Below, in pieces: positions 21,811 to 35,693 of a DNA stretch of 64,000 bases. Every line of letters starts with the position of its first letter. Position 1 is the first letter of the stretch. The DNA comes from Vitellaria paradoxa (taxonomy: Eukaryota > Streptophyta > Magnoliopsida > Ericales > Sapotaceae), in assembly GCA_019916065.1 (NCBI GenBank), contig CM034238.1:39399375-39463374 (forward strand), in the 5' to 3' direction. The position numbers were made by a program, and so were the translations under genes. A model generated the notes under the pieces. The model worked only from the letters and a program-made list of their open reading frames with translations, was not told the origin of the DNA and searched no databases.

Positions 21811-24800
21811 ATGCATATGTACACACTATATATTTTATTTTTCTTCTAAACTTTTCTCCTCATTTCGATGTTATGAGTTGTTTGAATTACTCTGTTCTCA
21901 TTGCCCTTTGTCTATAAGCTTCAGTTGATTATGTTAGGTCTCGTATATTTGTACAAGCAAGTACGTACATTCGCAAACATTTGTATGTAAATGCCTTTTA
22001 TACTGTTCATTTTATATTTCTATATGATCTTCTTTCTCTATTACCTCTGTCTATAGCACTCTGTTCACAGAGTCAATTACCCACGACTGTTTTCTGGTTT
22101 CATTCATAGTACTTGTTTCGTTTTTTGTGGTTTTCTCTTCTATTTGAAGTAATCTAAAGCACCCGCTTCGTGATCTTGAAAACTTAATTCTATTGTATTT
22201 TTTTTTTCACAATTGATCGGGATTAATTCACAACTTCCTGAATTATCTTGATTATATGACAAAAATGGCTTTCTGATTTTAAGTTTTCGTCAAAATATTC
22301 TTCAAAGAATTACCTACCTCAAATTTGTGGGAAATTGTTTTACCAATTTCAGAACATTATGAACGAATGAATGTGAATTTCATCCAAGCCTAGATGCCTA
22401 AAGTCTTGAATTCTAACGTCTTCTAAGTTAATGCAGCTGTGGCCATACTGCTGGGTTTTCAGCACTATCTGGTAATGCTTGGGACTACTGTCATCATTCC
22501 CTCCATCATTGTTCCTTTGACGGGTGGTGGAAATGTAAGAAATTTTTCGACACTTCACACTGTGTAAGAAGTTGTTTTACATTAACCCATTAGAAAAGTT
22601 ATTCCTTCATTTAAGAGATGGACTTCCCTGCCTTAACACCCTTAACACTTAAGTTTTAAGGTTGAGCTCTCCTCTTATCCGTAGTTGGGCTTTTGTAGAT
22701 GTTATTAGAGAAGGTTTTCAACTGCGCCTTACCACAATCCATGCTGTGCCTATGTTAAGCCAGCATGAGAAGAACTGTTAGAAATTGTCCCACATTGGTC
22801 AATTAGAAAAATCTTTACACAATGCATATACATTTTTTTATGCTCTGTTTTCTCCCTCATATGATTTGAATTTGAAGTATTTTTCTTGTTTCACTGGGGG
22901 CAGAAGGAGAAGGCTGAAGTGATACAAACATTGCTATTTGTTTCCGGACTAAACACCCTACTGCAATCTTGGCTTGGGACTCGACTTCCAGTGGTGATTG
23001 GGGGCTCATACACATCTGTTCTTCCTGCTCTCTTCATTGTGTTAGACAACAGATATAGTGGAATCATTGATCCTCGTGATGTGAGTTTTGTCATTCCCAT
23101 TCCCATGACCAAGCCTCTTTGTTCTTAGTTTGTTTCAACAACTGTTCGTTACTGTGTTCACATTGGGTGTTTAATAAATTTCTTTAGAGGTTTAGAAGGT
23201 CTATGAGAGGAGTACAAGGGGCTCTCATGATTTCGTCCGTTCTGCCCATGGCAGTTGGTTTCTTGGGTGTCTGGAGAGTCATAACGAGGTGGGATTTTTG
23301 AGAATTGCTATGGTTAAAATGCAAGTTATTGTTCAATGTGTCGTTAATTTTAATCTCTACGCTTCCAAATTTGTCCGATAATGTTATAGGTTGATTTGCC
23401 CTCTTTCTGCTGTTCCTCTGGTAACTCTTGTCGGACTTGGGCTTTATGCACATGGTTTCCCACAGGTAATTCTTAAGCCTTCATTCCGAATCTCTGATAT
23501 CGCAAAAAAATGTGGAGGATTGTTAATTAATTCAGCATTTTTGTTATGTTTATATTTTAATGATAATTTGCTCTGTGGCTGTCTTAGTCAGCCGGGGCTT
23601 GGCTGATTTGTGTTCTGTAATCACACTGATGAGACTTGATACAATAACAAGGGGTACTCCTTGGAATCTTATCATATATATATTTTTTTATTTTAAAATT
23701 GGTTTTATCCATTTCAATCATGTGATCATACGAGGAAGACAGAAAATCAGAACCATGTGGTCATCCATTTGATTGAATAATCTGGCCAAGAAGTCCCTAG
23801 ATGAATTGTATTGTTTAAGTGATCAGTGCAAGCATCCTGCTAATTTGGGTTGGAGTACTATGCCAAGTAATTCCAGGAGCTGGACGCTTCTTGCTGATTG
23901 CTGTTTCCTTATAGACTACTTTTTCTTCTTTTATACATTCTGTTCCATGAAGGCATTTCATTTGTTGACTTGATGCCATTCAATTTCTGCCTGTTGGTTG
24001 TAGCTGGCACAATGTATGGAGATTGGGCTTCCAGAGTTGATTATACTTGTTATTTTATCTCAGGTGAGTTGGTCCTTGATTACTGCTTTCTTTCAGCCAA
24101 CTCCTATTTGATTTCCCATGTGTAGATAATTCCATTTGCTATCCTACTCAATATTTTGGGTTAAACTAAATATTTTGCAGTATATTCCTCATTTGATGCA
24201 AACCAAAGGAGCAATATTTGAGCGTTTCTTTGAAAGATATGCTGTCCTATTATCCATAGCAATTGTGTGGCCATATGCAGCGCTTCTGACTGTAGCAGGC
24301 GCGTACAATAATAGGCCTCCAAATACTCAGTTTAGTTGCCGTGTTGACCGCTCGGGGCTCATTGGTGGCTCTTCCTGGTAAGCTCACTCCAAAACTCGTG
24401 TTTGATTTTGTGCCTTAATCCTAGGCCTTGCATTATATAATAAATTTTCCCATGCCAAATTGTATTTTTATTTTGTTTTCATTTTTTTAACTCTCTGTTT
24501 TTTTGTTTAAAAAATTTATGCACAAAACTCAGTTTCATAAGTGTCATGTTCCTGTCAACTTCTGGAACTATTTTGAGCCATTTTAGTTTGATTTTGGTTG
24601 GACACTGAAAATTTAGAGCTTGTTTGGTGCCGGCTTTTAAAATTTTAAAGCCAATTAAAAATAAGTTATAGTTGGAAAAAAAATTGTAATTGTTTTATAT
24701 CTTGTAAAAAATTTAGGTGACATTTGGTTTATTTGTTACACCCCACTTAGGGATGTAACCGGCCAAGTACCCTAAGTCTTGGCTTAAGGGACACGAAAGC

Positions 24801-27800
24801 CAAACCTTTATTCAACCAAAATTAACTAAAGAACCTTCAATGAAAAATAACCTTGCCATTTAAAATTTACGAGAATAAATAAAATGTTCTGCTAACATTT
24901 CAAATTCAAAACAACTAGTAATTAAAATATTCCAATCATCAAACTCTAATCTAGCTACTAAAATAAAATCCATCAATTAAATGTAAAATTGTTCCTAAGA
25001 GGCCACGACTTAAAGGTCCCACTGTCAGAGTCCATGTCTAGTTTCTTCCATGTTCACCTGAAAAATATTAAAAGGAGGGGTGAGCTAAAAGCCCAGTGAA
25101 TGGATTGCCAAGTCAAAAATAATAATATTCATTTGAAAATAATAAATTTTCAAATAAACAATTTAACGAAGAAAAATTCCCAAGTAACCATATCCATGCA
25201 TAATCAATAACAATTTCAAAACTTGCATGTCAGAGTGCAATAACATCCATATTTTACCCCGTCAATCACAACAGTGATGACAAATATTAATTCATGGATA
25301 TATAGAAATTAAATATAAAATGTGCCAATATATTTTCTCATGGGCAGTGCCCGTTGGATCCAACATCGCACTTAGAGTCACTCAGTCTGGCTCATGGGTT
25401 CTTCCCTAAGTTGATCTAATTGAGGTCACCACGATTTTCACGGGTCTGTTCCTACAATCGTTGAGAACTAGGGTCACCACGGTTTTTACAGGCCTGTTCC
25501 TTAGTTGCCAGAGTCACACCACTTAAGAAACCTGTCCCCTGGATTTTTATTCTAATTCCAATAATCACAATATAATCTTTTCATCACAATCCCATAAAAT
25601 CAAATTGAATAAAGTGTTCAAATAAATTTTCCTTATGCTCATTAGCATAAAATATAAAATTTCTCATCCAACATAAATATATTATCACAAATAATATTTC
25701 ACAAAAATCCATCCTTGGAAACATACATGCATGGATCAATTTATAATTTTAATAGTAGCAAGACAACCACTCACCTGAAGTCCAACGATGTAAGTGTAAA
25801 AATAAACCAGGATAAGTCGTCACAATCCTATAACTCTCTGACACAGAACAAGCGACGAATGGATTGTGATATCATTCACGTAGGCGAAAGAATATTTGAT
25901 TCAACATGAAAAAAATTCAGAATACGAAATCTAAAAGAATAAGCTCTCCACAGAGAAATTATGATTTATTGAGTAATAAAAATTAAAGAAAACTGCTCCC
26001 CTACCTTCCTTATGTAAGTTAACAAAGTAGTCCTAATTTAAGTAGGAAACTAATGAGCTAATTCTAAATTGAGTAGGAAACAAATAAGAGGGTCCTAAAC
26101 CAAATCTGAAAAGAAATCTAAAATGAATAAGAATCCTAACTAAATCTGAAAAGAAATCTAAATTAAGTCAACCAATTCTAATAAAACTGTAACACACATC
26201 AAAAAATAAATAACACATAAATAATATATATATATATATTTGGGTTATATCATTATTTTTTGGTTTTTTTTATGTGTTTTACATTTTAAAAATACCAAAA
26301 CAAGGAAATAAAAAATGCTTTGTTTGCCTTATTGTGAGATTTTCCTTATCAAAATGACTTTTTGTCATTTTTCATTTCATGTGTAATCTCATTTTCTGTT
26401 TTTTAAAACAAATTTTGAAAGTAAGAGTGACCAAATGCGTTTGAACTGTTTTTTTTTGTTTTCAAAAGTGCAAAATGAAAAATGAGCTCAGAACATAAAA
26501 TAAAAACGAAAACAGAAAACAAAAAATAGAAAAATAAATCAAATGCCACTTTAGGAAATGAGGATATCTAGCTATGTATGTGTTTATGAATTTCATGTTA
26601 GATTGTTATGCATTGTGGTCAAATATTTAACTTTTTTGGAAAATAATCGCTGTGGCATTGATATGGTATTAGAATTTGGATTTTTCATTTATGATTAATT
26701 TTAATTTATCCAGTAACTAAATCTGTGAAAGGAATAATTTTTTGTTATGTATGATGATGGATGAAACTAGCATTACATCCTAGAAAGTAGTACTTCTCTT
26801 TCACAAATGTTAAATTTTTTTGAAATTTGAATTACCATACATTTTCTACCATCTTTCATCAGTCTGTATGTGCTCAAGGTTTTTCATATACATATTTCTA
26901 ACTTCATATTACAAGTTATCTGTTTTATATAATGCCCAAGGGCGCAGCGTGCAATATTTAGGCACTGCAAATTATTTTCCCGTCCTCTTGATTTTCAAGG
27001 GCTTTGGTTAACTTACTTCTACTTGCAGGATAAGGTTTCCATATCCATGGCAATGGGGGACTCCCACTATAAACGCCGGCGAAGCTTTTGTAATGATGGC
27101 TGCAGCTTTAGTTGCTCTTATTGAGGTTCGTCTATCCTAGTCATATGAAAAGTCCTTTTGCTTTATAGGCAGCAGCTAGCTTGATTTTTTGTTTTTCCCT
27201 TGAAGTAAGGATGCAAGGTGTTTGATAAAAGTACAAAGATTAATTCCTTATGGTTGTTGTGTGTTTATACAAATGTTGAGCTGGATGTTAAAGTCAGGCT
27301 CCTTATTGAACTTGCTATTTTTTTTTTCCTTTCATTATTTTCATTGCAGTCTACTGGGGCATTTAAAGCAGCATTAAGATATGGGAGTGCCACGCCTATT
27401 CCACCTTCTGTTCTCAGCCGCGGTGCAGGGTGGCTGGTAGCAACTGATTCTGTCATAGATTATGGTGTTTAATTTCTCAATCTTATAAACTGCACAAATC
27501 TGACTCACCCCTCTTCTTCTTTCGTGAGTGTAGGGAATGGGCAACTTGCTTAATGGCTTTTTTGGCGCTGCAAGCGTCGCCACAGTCTCAGTGTAAGAAG
27601 TTTAGGTGACATTCAGTTTGTATTTCTATTTTTTGTTCTTGTTTTCTATTTTCTTTTTTTTTTTTATTTAGATGTTCATGTTTTAAGAATACTGAAAATG
27701 CATTTAGTTTGGCATTTTCTATCTTCCGTATTTTGGTATTTTCCTTGTTTTTGGTTAAAAGTGCTCAAAATGACTTTTGGTCAGTTTGCACTTCATGTGT

Positions 27801-30433
27801 AAATCTATTTTGTATTCTCTAAAACAAAATTTGAAAACACGAGTGGCCAAATGCATTTTAAACTATTTTCCTTGTTTCAAAAAACACAAAATGAAAAATG
27901 TGTTGAAAACAAATATACAAATGGCACCTTAATATTTGCACCAAAGGATTGAGCATTGCTTTGGCTGAAGGATTACTTAGATTGAGTCGTCACTTACTCT
28001 TAATCTCTTAAGTTTTTTGAGCTTTGCGAGTAGCAATGAATTTGCAAATAGTACTTCATTAATTGAAGTTTCATGAAACTTAATCCATCTGCATTAGTTT
28101 TAAATGAATCTCATACATAACTAGCTCTTCTTCTAGCATATGTCCTGATCCAAGTATCTATTTGCATATTTACGTGCTTTTACTATATTCTGTTTTATGC
28201 CCAGTGAAAATGTAGGTCTTTTGGGGCTAACAAGAGTTGGAAGCCGGAGAGTGGTTCAGATATCAGCGGCATTCATGCTTTTCTTTTCTGTGCTAGGTCT
28301 GTTGTTATTCTGTATAAATTACCTTATATTATCCATTGTAACTAGGGAACTTTTGGATTATGTTTCAAACTTTGGCTATTCGTTCATGTACTTTTGTCAA
28401 TAACCAGGAAAATTCGGGGCTGTTCTGGCGTCTATACCATTGCCAATCTATGGAGCTCTGTACTGCGTTCTGTTTGCCTACATGTGTATGATTCCTTTCT
28501 CTTTGTTGGAGATGATACTGCTGAGATTTCCTTCTGCCAATCTTCATTTTGACCGTAACTTCATGCACTCATTTTAAAAGTGTTCAGGGATTTTGTCAAA
28601 GAAGCGTCTCTGATTTTTTCAGAAGATGAGTTGTGAAAAACTTACAATTAAAATTTAAAGAATTACAGAGAAAAAAGAAAAAAAAATTAACAATCCCGTA
28701 TTACAATCGGTTTGTGAAATCAGAACAGAAGAACTATATTGCTGAAACTGAGAATAACTCCTTAGGTTCTAATGATTCAGACTGTTGTAGCTCAAATCAC
28801 AAATTTGATTATTGCACCACTCTTCCCTCTTGGTCCTGAAATTTCGGGTAAGTGACCATTAATGTGGTGCTAAGAATAATTGAGTCTTTCTTTCTTTCTT
28901 TTTTTTTTTTTTGAAATTTTGTTGCTCATGGACATTAAAAGCTGCTGGATGTATTGCTATTAGACAAGACTTTTTGGCCGGCATTTGATGCCCTTTTTGC
29001 AGCTATTACAATTTTAGAATTGCATTTTGTTGAACTAACCTGTACTATCTGTGCAGCCTCTGCTGGTCTTGGTTTACTTCAATTCTGCAACCTCAACAGC
29101 TACAGAACAAAGTTCATAATAGGTTTCTCCCTCTTCATGGGCCTCTCCGTGCCACAGTACTTCAATGGATACATTGTCACTTCTGGCCGGGGTCCTGTTA
29201 ACTCCGGTTCATCTTGGGTATGCTCTTCCAAATTAACCTTAATTGTCTGATAGATTGTTTTTCAGTATATACTATGAGTTCTATGCCTGGAGAAACTTGT
29301 ACTAGATTTTTGTTCTGTTCTTTTCAGGTAGTTCTTTGCTTCGTTTTGGACTTCTGTCGATCAGAATTCAATTTTCTTTTTTATCTTAAAATCTTTTTGA
29401 CATGTTTTCTTTTATAGTTTATGAAAAAATATGATCAAGAAATAGAAAAGTAACTGGAAAAAATTATTTATTTGGCGTATAAACGAACCAAGTATTTGAT
29501 AAGCCACTTATGAAAAACTCGTTTATGTTCGTTTGATTAGGTAAATGAACGAGATTGAATATATTTTTCAATCCATATATTCAATCCAATAATTAAACAA
29601 GTCAAGATCGAGTTAGAGTGAACACAGCTTGATAAAGTGATAAAGTTCGTGAACAAGCTCGTTTATATGAACATGCTAGTTTAAGTATTTGTGAACATGC
29701 CTATAATGAGATTGGCTAAGGTTACTTAAATGGTTTTAATGACTAAGCTTTGCTTGTTAATAACTTAGATTAGTTAACGCTGTTATTTGTTAAGTTGGAA
29801 AAACTTATCTGTTTCTTTATTAAAAAACTTTTTTGTTTGTTAAATTTATTAATTATCAGGCTCATGAACATGGCATGTGAATAAACATGACAAATAAGTT
29901 TGAACACAATTTTTCGATCTCGAACCGATAAATTTAACAAACAAGCTTGAACACGTTGATACTCGGCTTAACTTATTTATAGTCTATTTATATGGTGTAA
30001 AAAAACTAGTCTTTCTGCAATTTCTTTCTATTTTTAATCAAACTTTCTTCTATTTTTGGCATTAGGATAAAAAATTATATATGTCTAAATGTTCTCCAAG
30101 CAAAAATGAAAATCAAATTTGATTGAAAAAGTCATAAAAGTTGAAAAAAAAAATTGTAAAAAAGCTTGTTGAAACAAGGCCTATATCTGATATTTCTACT
30201 ATTATTATTTGCAGTTCAACACAATCATGCAAGTGATTTTCACATCCCCGGCCACAGTTGCAGCCATAGTTGCTGTCTTCTTGGACTGCACCGTTGGTCG
30301 TAAGCACTCCTCGACGCGGATCGACAGTGGCCGGCATTGGTGGGAGAAGTTCAGGTACTTCAACGAAGATCCCAGAAGTGAAGAATTCTATTCCCTACCT
30401 TGGGGAATTTCCAAGTACTTCCCATCTGTCTAA
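21691..30433 (+). CDS. Nucleobase-ascorbate transporter (NAT/NCS2 family)
   Basis: A multi-pass plasma-membrane permease of the NAT/NCS2 family, whose members carry purines, uracil or ascorbate. Coding exons: 21691-21772, 22437-22534, 22904-23080, 23188-23288, 23390-23465, 24004-24063, 24181-24377, 27029-27125, 27350-27436, 27534-27592, 28205-28296, 28408-28485, 29057-29217 and 30215-30433. All introns are GT-AG, the frame closes, and the product is 527 aa, normal for plant NATs. Family landmarks seen: LPGIDFCVTSNPPW at the N-terminus, GFQHYLVMLGTT with the QH motif (residues 36-37), RLPVVIGGSY, PLSAVPLV, and the NAT signature ENVGLLGLTR (346-355). The C-terminus is GRHWWEKFR..SEEFYSLPWGISKYFPSV. 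It resembles the NAT1-4 group most. The stretch just before the signature (NGFFGAASVATVSV) lacks the GTxTGS usual there, which may affect transport. Substrate cannot be told from sequence. Confidence 0.93.
24715..26552. mobile_element. MITE-like element interrupted by the intron-7 LTR
   Basis: Left part aggtgacatttggttt (24715 on) and right part ..aaatgccactttagg (to about 26552) match the ends of an uninterrupted copy in intron 10 (27604-27929). The two parts share the internal order (attttccttatcaaaatgac, then tttcatgtgtaatctcatttt). The LTR splits the element just inside its left end. Confidence 0.6.
24734..26194 (-). mobile_element. Solo LTR, gypsy type, minus strand, inside intron 7
   Basis: Its left edge on the plus strand is tgttacaccccacttag, the reverse complement of an LTR end of the ..ggggtgtaaca type. 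The right edge ..aaaactgtaaca is the complement of a TGTTACAG start. Read on the minus strand it has the same layout as the big element's LTRs: a late ttttcaggtgaacatgg segment like their tttcaggttgag, and internal subrepeats (two ~55-bp copies with ggtcaccacg at 25424-25500 on the plus strand). There is no coding part, primer site or second LTR. No clean target-site duplication was found, so edges may be off by several bases. Confidence 0.65.
27604..27929. mobile_element. MITE-like element in intron 10
   Basis: About 326 bp. The left end aggtgacattcagtttgt and right end atacaaatggcacct are imperfect inverted repeats. It is homologous to the split copy in intron 7, and more distantly to 32870-33185 downstream of the gene. 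No coding capacity. The gene's intron 10 carries it without loss of splice sites. Confidence 0.6.
29470..29990. repeat. Decayed AGCTCG-type repeat in intron 13
   Basis: Rich in words such as gaacaagctcgtttatatgaac and aactcgtttatgttcg in both orientations, as in hAT-like MITEs of plants. It is related in style to 3500-3690. It lies wholly inside the last intron of the transporter gene. Confidence 0.4.
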
Positions 30434-31989
30434 GCATTTGATGATCAGGTTCTTGCTTTTTAAAAAAAAAAAATAAAATAAAATGCAAAAGAAAACTATT
30501 TCTATTTAATTATTTTGCCATGCCATTATATTGTTGTTGGCACTAAGTATTTTTGAATTCTGAGAACACAAAACCTGATCCAGAATTGGGAATTCCAGTA
30601 GATATGTGTTTGTAGGAGTTGAGAGAATGAGAAACAGACTTGATGTGGATATATACAAGCAAATTATATGTAGGACACTCTGATTTGTGAACATTCCTGT
30701 TATTTAAAACTTTTGATGAGCTGGACTTGTTTAATTTATCAAAAGGAAAAAAAAAAAAAAAAAGGTAACCCGAATGATGTCTAGATATATGTGACCTTAT
30801 CACTTCAAAACAAGAGGGCGTTTGGCACTCCAATTTTAATTTTTTGACGTTCGGTTGGCATAGCAAAAACATTTTTTTAGAGAGCCATTCAAACGTGATT
30901 TTTATTACGTACCCATTCTAACCAATGCCACTCTTAACTTTCAAGAACATTTGGTATAAAGTTAAATTGGCAAAAGTTGGTAAAAAAAGTTGAAAAAATG
31001 ACTAAAGTTTGCCAGTCAAACACTTTAATAAAACTATAGAAGTTTAAGTTCAACTATAACACTATCGTCGTCGTATCATTTTAGTTTTTACTTTTGCATA
31101 AAATTTTCTGCTCCAATAGCATTTTTGGTAAAGTTTTTATTTTCGCGAAATAATTTATACTCTGGATTAATTCTAGTCGTCGGTGGTATTATTCCGATCC
31201 ATTTTTTCTTTTTGGCTTGTAATTATTCTGCTTGAAGTGATGGATTTATGCCTTCAAATGTTGTACGAAGCAAAGTGGAGGTTTGTACATTTTAGTAGCA
31301 GCTGAGGCTTTGGTTGGGAATGGCTTTGTACTAATGAATGGAGTGAAGGAAACACAAGTGCTCATCATTTTCGGGAATTTTCTGTAATCATTCAATTTTT
31401 TGAAGCGTAAACTTGTTGCTGGAAGGGACAAATAAACCTGCTGATGAAGAACGTCTTCTGTGAAAATTAAAAATTAGGGGTAGTTCAAGATGTATTGTTG
31501 TCCCAAATCATATTTAAATAAAAAAAAAAAACAAAAGAAAAAAAATTAATTATAAAAAGTCAGTTCAGTCTAGAATATAACTTTATCATATTCTCTCTCA
31601 TACATGCTTTTAGAGTTGTAAACCCCTAACAAAGTCATAATATTTATCGGTGGAAAATGCTATTTTAATAAAAAAATAATTAAAAAAAATACTATTAGAA
31701 TTACATGACAATGACGATTTTATAAATATAGTTCATATTTAAAAGATTTTTCTTTTTTTTTTTTTAAAAGATGACATACCCACACTTAACATTGCCCGTT
31801 ATATGAATTTATCGACAGAATAATTTACACTTTAGCTAATTAGGGATAATGTGGAGGGGCATAATGCTTTTGCCTCTTTAGCTAGAAGTTTGAACTTAAT
31901 AATTTACACTTACAAATTCCTTTACTAATTATGTATTGTTGAGGGTATAATGGTCAACAAATTAATTACTCCTTCAAAAATATATATAT
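30434..31989. other. 3' flank of the transporter gene, gene-free
   Basis: The start presumably holds the 3' UTR. Further on are AT-rich sequence and a less AT-rich patch at about 31220-31450 without convincing coding character: a short plus-strand reading such as ALVGNGFVLMNGVKETQVL exists but has no recognised family. Region 30800-31030 has weak MITE-like words (gcactccaattttaa, tttggcataaag). Confidence 0.45.
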
Positions 31990-32545
31990 ACTGGCGGACC
32001 CAAATGGAGGCACGGGGCAAGTGACCTCTCTTGTTTTGGATACGGAATTATCAAAACGCCCTTAGCAGTTTAGTTTTATTAAAAAATAAATTAATTCAAA
32101 ATTAGGATATTTTGGTCTTATTAAAAAATTAAAATTAATTTAGAATTTTTTAATATAAAAGTAATCTTCAAGAATCAAATTCAAGTTTTTTTGTGAAATA
32201 AAGTGCATTTTTTTCACTACACCATTAAATACTTTTAAGTATAATATCAATAAAAATATAACACATAATATAATATATTCTATAAATAATAAAATTTAAT
32301 AATAATTATTATTTTTGGTAACGAGAGACATCCCTAGCAAAACTCAGCCATTCTTAAAAAACTTAGTTAAATTATTGAGTTGTGAGAAATATATTCATCC
32401 GTTTAATATTTAAAGATAATTTTCTCTTTTTTTAAAAATAACATTGTTAATTTCTTTTATACTTTTAATTTTGCCATAACTCCTTGTTCTCTTTTTAAGT
32501 ACTCGAGGCCCCCTTAGTCAAAGCTCTAGATTCCCTGTATATATA
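31990..32545. mobile_element. Possible MITE bounded by (AT)n
   Basis: Starts ctggcggacccaaatggaggcacggggc and ends with ggcccccttagtcaaagctctagattccctg, whose complement is broadly similar to the start. Both sides lie in atatatat runs. The ends resemble plant elements beginning tggcgga, but the inverted-repeat match is poor. Confidence 0.3.
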
Positions 32546-35500
32546 TATATATATTTCACTGCAAATCCCTCAATCCCTTCCCCTCCCATTGTTCCCCTAC
32601 TACTTTCCATCTTGCCAAACAGTTAATCCCAACCAATGGCAACATTCCTCTTAAACTCATTTTATCTGATTTATATCCAACAGCAATCATAATATACCCA
32701 GTTAACAGTGTCTTAATTATGATAATTTTTAAAAATAATTATTTCTCAATTAGTGGTAAGGTATTTCATATTAACTTCTTGCATTGTTTTATTTATTTAT
32801 TTTGCAAAATATAACAACGATCCAAGCTTTGTTGAGAAAGAGAGAGGCACTAGCAAATAGTAAAATTGTCCATTTGATACTCGTTTTTTATTTTGTATTT
32901 TTGAAAACAATAAAAATAGTCTAAAATACATTTGATCACTTATGTTTTTAAAACTTATTTTTAAAATTTAAAAACAAGATTTTCATTTAAAATATAAAAT
33001 GATCAAAAGTCGTTTCTTTTTTTTTGCCCAAAACACAGATAATCGCTAAACACATAAAATAGAAAATGTCAAACTAAATATGTTTTCAAAATTATTAAAT
33101 CATGAATGTCAAAACCTAAAGCAGAAAATAGAAAAGAGAAATAGAAAATAAAAAATAAAAATACAATTCAGATACCATTTTAACTATTAAAAATATCACT
33201 GGGGTCTATCTTTTCTTTTCTTTATTTTTTTTCACACTAAAATTTGGATGTATATTCATTAATAAAAATCCCATCAAATTGCCCCTCCTCCTAATTCTCA
33301 TTATAAAGGTTTGAAGCTCTAACCAAAACCTTGTTAAATTTATTAAGAAACAAAAGCAAATGCCAATGTAAGTTCTAAAAATTCAAAAAAGAAACCTCTA
33401 CAAATATGAACACAAACTAAAAATGAGTAATATTATCAACTTGAGCTATTACATCAAAGCTCCCAAAGAAGTTCTATTGTATATCCTTTATAATTTAAGT
33501 AAGTGTTATTTAATAATTAAGTTGATTGATTGATGTTGATAAGGTTCTAAAATGAGTTTGATTTGTTCTGTCCTTGATACAATCACTTATTTTGGGTTTT
33601 CCCAATTTACTTTCCTTTTTCTTTTTCTTGTTATATTTTCCAACAAATTGGATTGCCAAAAAAACAAAAAAAGTTTTTTTTTATATAATTTGTTTTATAT
33701 AATTATTAAGGTTGTTTATTCAAAAAGGAATATGCTTCTCTCTAACAATTTTTTTTTTTAAAACAAAAAAATACTATCAGAATAATGCGATAATAATTAT
33801 GTAATAAGAATTCTTTAAATAGATTATTTTTTTAAAGATAATAAAATTTTAAGATTGGAACATAATTTTGGTAATTTTTCTAATAATGACTTTCTAATAG
33901 CATAACACTTCAAAGTGTACTTTAAAGCAAAGTAATTGACATATAGTTATTGCTCTTGAAGCACAAATACTATAAAATGAGTATCATATCCGCATCTAAC
34001 ATGTATCGAACACAAATATTTTTCAGATTCATTATGTTGCGTATCCAATTATTTAATTAATATTTTCAAACATATAAATAAAATAAAACTAAATTTAAGT
34101 AGCCAAAACTTTCAAAATTATAAAATCTTCTCTTCTCATATTTCATTATGTTTTTATATTAAATTATGTATTAAATTATTTTTGTTATAAATGTTGTATT
34201 TGTATACAGAACTAATAAAAATATATAAATTATATTTTTTATCGTATCCTCTCCATATTTGAATTCATTATTTTAAAAAAAAAATTCTTTTTCAATGGTT
34301 ATATTTTTTATATATTTTGTAATTTTAACAACTATAAATCTAATATTGAAAGAAGACAAAGTGTAATTCAAATAAATTATTCATAAAATAACCTAATAAA
34401 ATATATTTGCATGAGGTGAATGGAGGCAAAAGAAGGTGAATGACGGATGGTAAAAATTTCTGTCATGTTTGGGGAGCAATAATTGAAAGGAACTGAATTT
34501 AGGTAACCAATTGAGTTAACACTCGAAATAGAATAAGAAGATGTTATTCCTATAATTTTGTTATTACCCTATGCTTGGTGTGGGTGAAGGCAAAATAGAA
34601 AGAAGAGAAAATTATTTTTTTTTCCCCTTCTTGTTTGGCTATTGAGTTTGAAAAAAGAATGAGGAAATGATAAAACAAATCTACTTTATTTCCTCTTCAC
34701 TTTTGATGTTTCTTTTTCTTATTTCCATCTTTCTCTCCCTCCCAAATCAAACAAAGCCTGTAGAGGAATGATATTAATGATGATAATGGTAATATTATAA
34801 CTAAAGTATATTTTAAAAAGTTTTCTCATATTAGGGGCTTTTGGTGGTACAATTTGTAGTAAAAAGTTATTAATTTTTTATTCTTGAGTGTTTGACAAAC
34901 TATCAATTTTTGTTACTTTTTTACTTAGTTACAGTAACTTTTCAATTCAAAAGTTATCAAAAATTGCTAAAATTTGTCAAATTTTACTAAAAGTTGTCAA
35001 AAATTTATCAAATACCAAAAAATTACAAAAAATACTAAAAATTATTAACAATTATTACTTACTTCACAAAATATATTAAAAATTACAACTAACAACTTTT
35101 AATAAAAAAATAAAAATTGTTAAAAATTGTGTTTTCAAATGCCTCTTGCGGCACGTTAATTTGATTACAATTAAAGGGAAAAAAAAGTCCCAAAAAATGA
35201 ATAAAATAGCTTCACCTACAAGATTAATTATTGACTTATCAAACCATGGCAACAAAAATTAAAATTAAAAGAAAAAACGAAGCACGAGTTTTTACATTAA
35301 TCTTTGAAGGTGTTTGAATTTTCAAAAATTCTTGCAAATTTTTAAATTTTTTTAATTAAATTTTGTTATTTATCACTTTTATATAAACTTTAATTTATTT
35401 ATTTTTTTTTACAAACTAAATACTATATTTATATGTTGTTATTGAAATTTTATTTTCTTTTTTGATGGGACACAGTAATTGAATATAAAATCTTTGAGCA
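32546..35500. other. Gene-free region between the two genes
   Basis: Contains a diverged relative of the intron-7/10 MITE (about 32870-33185) and a repeat rich in aaaagttatcaaaaatt (about 34840-35145, related to 39955-40235). The rest is AT-rich with no recognisable gene or RNA. Confidence 0.5.
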
Positions 35501-35693
35501 GGAATTAGAGCCTACTCAGATCCAAGTGTGCGCGAAAGGCGAAATCATATACACAGCCACCCCACAGGAACATCAAATATCGAAGCGGCCATCATGCGGA
35601 TGGCGACACGCAGATCACACCGTACGTATTCCCCCACCGTTGATGCCGTTGACATCAATCACGGGCTCCCAAACGTCCCTCCAGGTCCTCTCT

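Larger units (their letters stand above)
24378..27028 (+). other. Intron 7 of the transporter gene, enlarged by nested insertions
   Basis: This is the largest intron (2651 bp); the others are 97-997 bp. It holds a MITE-like element (24715-26552) that is itself interrupted by an LTR on the minus strand (24734-26194). The splice sites (cttcctg|gtaag and cttgcag|gata) are intact, so the insertions should be removed from the mRNA. Confidence 0.75.

Noticed and set aside
21513..21824. 103-codon minus-strand frame over the transporter first exon
   Set aside because: Antisense shadow driven by the GA/CT microsatellites.
31246..31431. Possible gene fragment on either strand
   Set aside because: The patch is less AT-rich, but neither strand gives a frame with recognisable family motifs or splice sites.
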